From Cellulomonas timonensis (GTDB taxonomy: Bacteria; Actinomycetota; Actinomycetes; Actinomycetales; Cellulomonadaceae), in assembly GCF_900046455.1 (NCBI RefSeq), contig NZ_FCOT01000010.1:1-64000 (forward strand): a DNA stretch of 64,000 bases, read 5' to 3'. Positions 63,152 to 64,000 of this stretch are shown in pieces (position 1 is the stretch's first letter; each line of letters begins with the position of its first letter). Both the position numbers and the translations under genes were made by a program. The notes under the pieces were generated by a model that was given only the letters and a program-made list of their open reading frames with translations, was not told the origin of the DNA and searched no databases.

Positions 63152-63855
63152 TCGCGATCGACGCCCTCATCGTCACCGCGATGCCGGACGAGTCGGCGCC
63201 GTTCGTCGAGCGCGCCGACTTCGTGGGGCAGCCCACGCAGGTGGGGCACGCCGTGCACCGCGCGCTGTCGTTCGGCGGTCGTGGCGTGCTGCTCGTCCAG
63301 TGCGGCATCGGCCTGGTGAACGCCGCGACGGCGGCAGCCGTCGCCCTCAACGGGACGAAGGCCCACGTGCTGATCAGCGCCGGCAGCGCCGGGGGCATCG
63401 GCGAGTCCGTGCGGGTGGGCGACGTGGTGGTCGGCTCCGAGTACGTGTACTCCGGCGCCGACGCCCGGGCGTTCGGCTACACGCTCGGCCAGGTGCCGGG
63501 CATGCCCGCCGTGTACGAGGGTGACGACGCACTGCTCAAGACGGCCGCGAACGCCGACGTCCCCGACCTGCGCGTCCTGACCGGGGCGATGATCTCGGGC
63601 GACACGTTCATCGACGCGACGATGGTGGACGCGATCCGGGCGGCCTTCCCCGACGCGCTCTCCACCGATATGGAGTCGGCGGCCCTCGCGCAGACCGCCC
63701 ACTTGTACGGGGTGCCGTTCCTGTCCGTGCGCGGCATCTCCGACCTGTGCGGGCCCGCGGCGGACTCCGACTTCCTGCAGCATGTCGATGACGCGGCCGA
63801 GCGCTCGGCGCGCGTGGTCATCAGCTCGCTGGCGGAGATCACCTCGAGGTACTGA
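63148..63855 (+). CDS. mtnN: 5'-methylthioadenosine/S-adenosylhomocysteine nucleosidase
   Basis: Hydrolyses SAH to adenine and S-ribosylhomocysteine, and MTA to methylthioribose; the first product is the LuxS substrate. The 235-residue protein has the family's [12 protein letters not shown] near 9-20, [14 protein letters not shown] near 51-64, [11 protein letters not shown] near 172 (Glu contacts ribose) and RGISDLCG near 195 with the catalytic Asp. ATG 63148 overlaps the luxS stop. It is followed by a bidirectional hairpin before the convergent PhzF-like gene. Confidence 0.94.
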   Translation: MIAIDALIVTAMPDESAPFVERADFVGQPTQVGHAVHRALSFGGRGVLLVQCGIGLVNAATAAAVALNGTKAHVLISAGSAGGIGESVRVGDVVVGSEYVYSGADARAFGYTLGQVPGMPAVYEGDDALLKTAANADVPDLRVLTGAMISGDTFIDATMVDAIRAAFPDALSTDMESAALAQTAHLYGVPFLSVRGISDLCGPAADSDFLQHVDDAAERSARVVISSLAEITSRY

Positions 63856-63860
63856 CGGAC

Positions 63861-63891
63861 GAGGGCGCCGTCAGATCCGGACGGCGCCCTC
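63861..63891. terminator. Bidirectional hairpin after the nucleosidase gene
   Basis: GAGGGCGCCGTC pairs perfectly with GACGGCGCCCTC (12 bp, 7-nt loop). It begins six nt after the nucleosidase stop and includes the stop of the convergent PhzF-like gene. Confidence 0.8.
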
Positions 63892-64000
63892 GATGCAGCC
63901 GACGCAGTCGCCACCGATCCAGACGTCCTGCCCGTCGCCGTGCACGTGCACGCGTCCGTCGCGCTGCAGCGCCGTGCCCTGCCGCACCACATAGGACGAT
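63871..64000 (-). CDS. PhzF-family isomerase-like protein, C-terminal fragment
   Basis: Only the last 42 residues are inside the window; the frame is open to the right-hand edge. The segment VVRQGTALQRDGRVHVHG followed by DVWIGGDCVGCIEGAVRI matches the C-terminal end of PhzF-family proteins (QGxxxGRxGRV and VWIGG). These are diaminopimelate-epimerase-fold isomerases, most without a known substrate. Assignment rests on this short stretch. Confidence 0.65.
   Translation of the reverse strand, partial: SSYVVRQGTALQRDGRVHVHGDGQDVWIGGDCVGCIEGAVRI

Overview
The window is very GC-rich, densely packed actinobacterial chromosome, with many ATGA/GTGA start-stop overlaps and GTG starts. The gene content (GH81 beta-glucanase, DUF4916, DUF3039, DUF5994 and DUF2017 proteins, and the clpS-murI-rph-rdgB order also known from mycobacteria) suggests a cellulomonad-like member of the Micrococcales. 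The genus cannot be fixed from the sequence alone.

Region 1 (1-3843) holds the 5' part of a secreted GH81 endo-1,3-beta-glucanase, a thioredoxin and a divergent Nudix-like DUF4916 protein. Region 2 (3864-37218) is a catecholate/hydroxamate siderophore locus of about 33 kb, entirely on the minus strand. It reads from two overlapping DtxR/IdeR-type iron boxes through uptake (fepD, fepG, fepC, fepB), 2,3-dihydroxybenzoate (DHB) synthesis and activation (entB, entA, entC, entE), an ornithine N5-hydroxylase, a free-standing aryl carrier protein, an MbtH protein fused to a siderophore-interacting reductase, two NRPS units, a heterodimeric ABC transporter and a phosphopantetheinyl transferase. Almost every junction is overlapping or very short, so the locus looks like one iron-repressed operon. 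The adenylation codes predict DHB-D-X1-X2-Gly-Ser-(N5-hydroxy-ornithine). X1 and X2 are unassigned, though X1 is probably a basic residue. The first NRPS gene carries an apparent 1-nt frameshift near 19,880.

Region 3 (37298-44657) is housekeeping: a minus-strand run clpS > DUF2017 > murI > MBL phosphodiesterase-like > rph > rdgB > ABC-F ATPase, with pncB divergent. The ABC-F gene contains a chimeric insertion. It is a C-biased, error-laden copy of its own sequence followed by an Illumina Nextera adapter, almost certainly an assembly artefact. Region 4 (44702-47310) has a 52-aa membrane protein, a DEAH-type helicase and a DUF3039 zinc-ribbon-like protein.

Region 5 (47380-55300) is a sugar, probably amino-sugar, uptake locus. 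It has a PfkB kinase, a ROK repressor with a XylR-like operator, a solute-binding lipoprotein, two permeases, a ROK kinase, nagB and a divergent GntR regulator; no ABC ATPase and no nagA are present. Region 6 (55325-64000) carries small membrane and hypothetical proteins, pgi, a PDZ trypsin-like protease, an amidohydrolase, a DUF5994 protein, a cold-shock protein with a strong terminator, an unrecognised protein, an S4 RNA-binding protein, translationally coupled luxS and MTA/SAH nucleosidase, and the 3' end of a PhzF-like gene.
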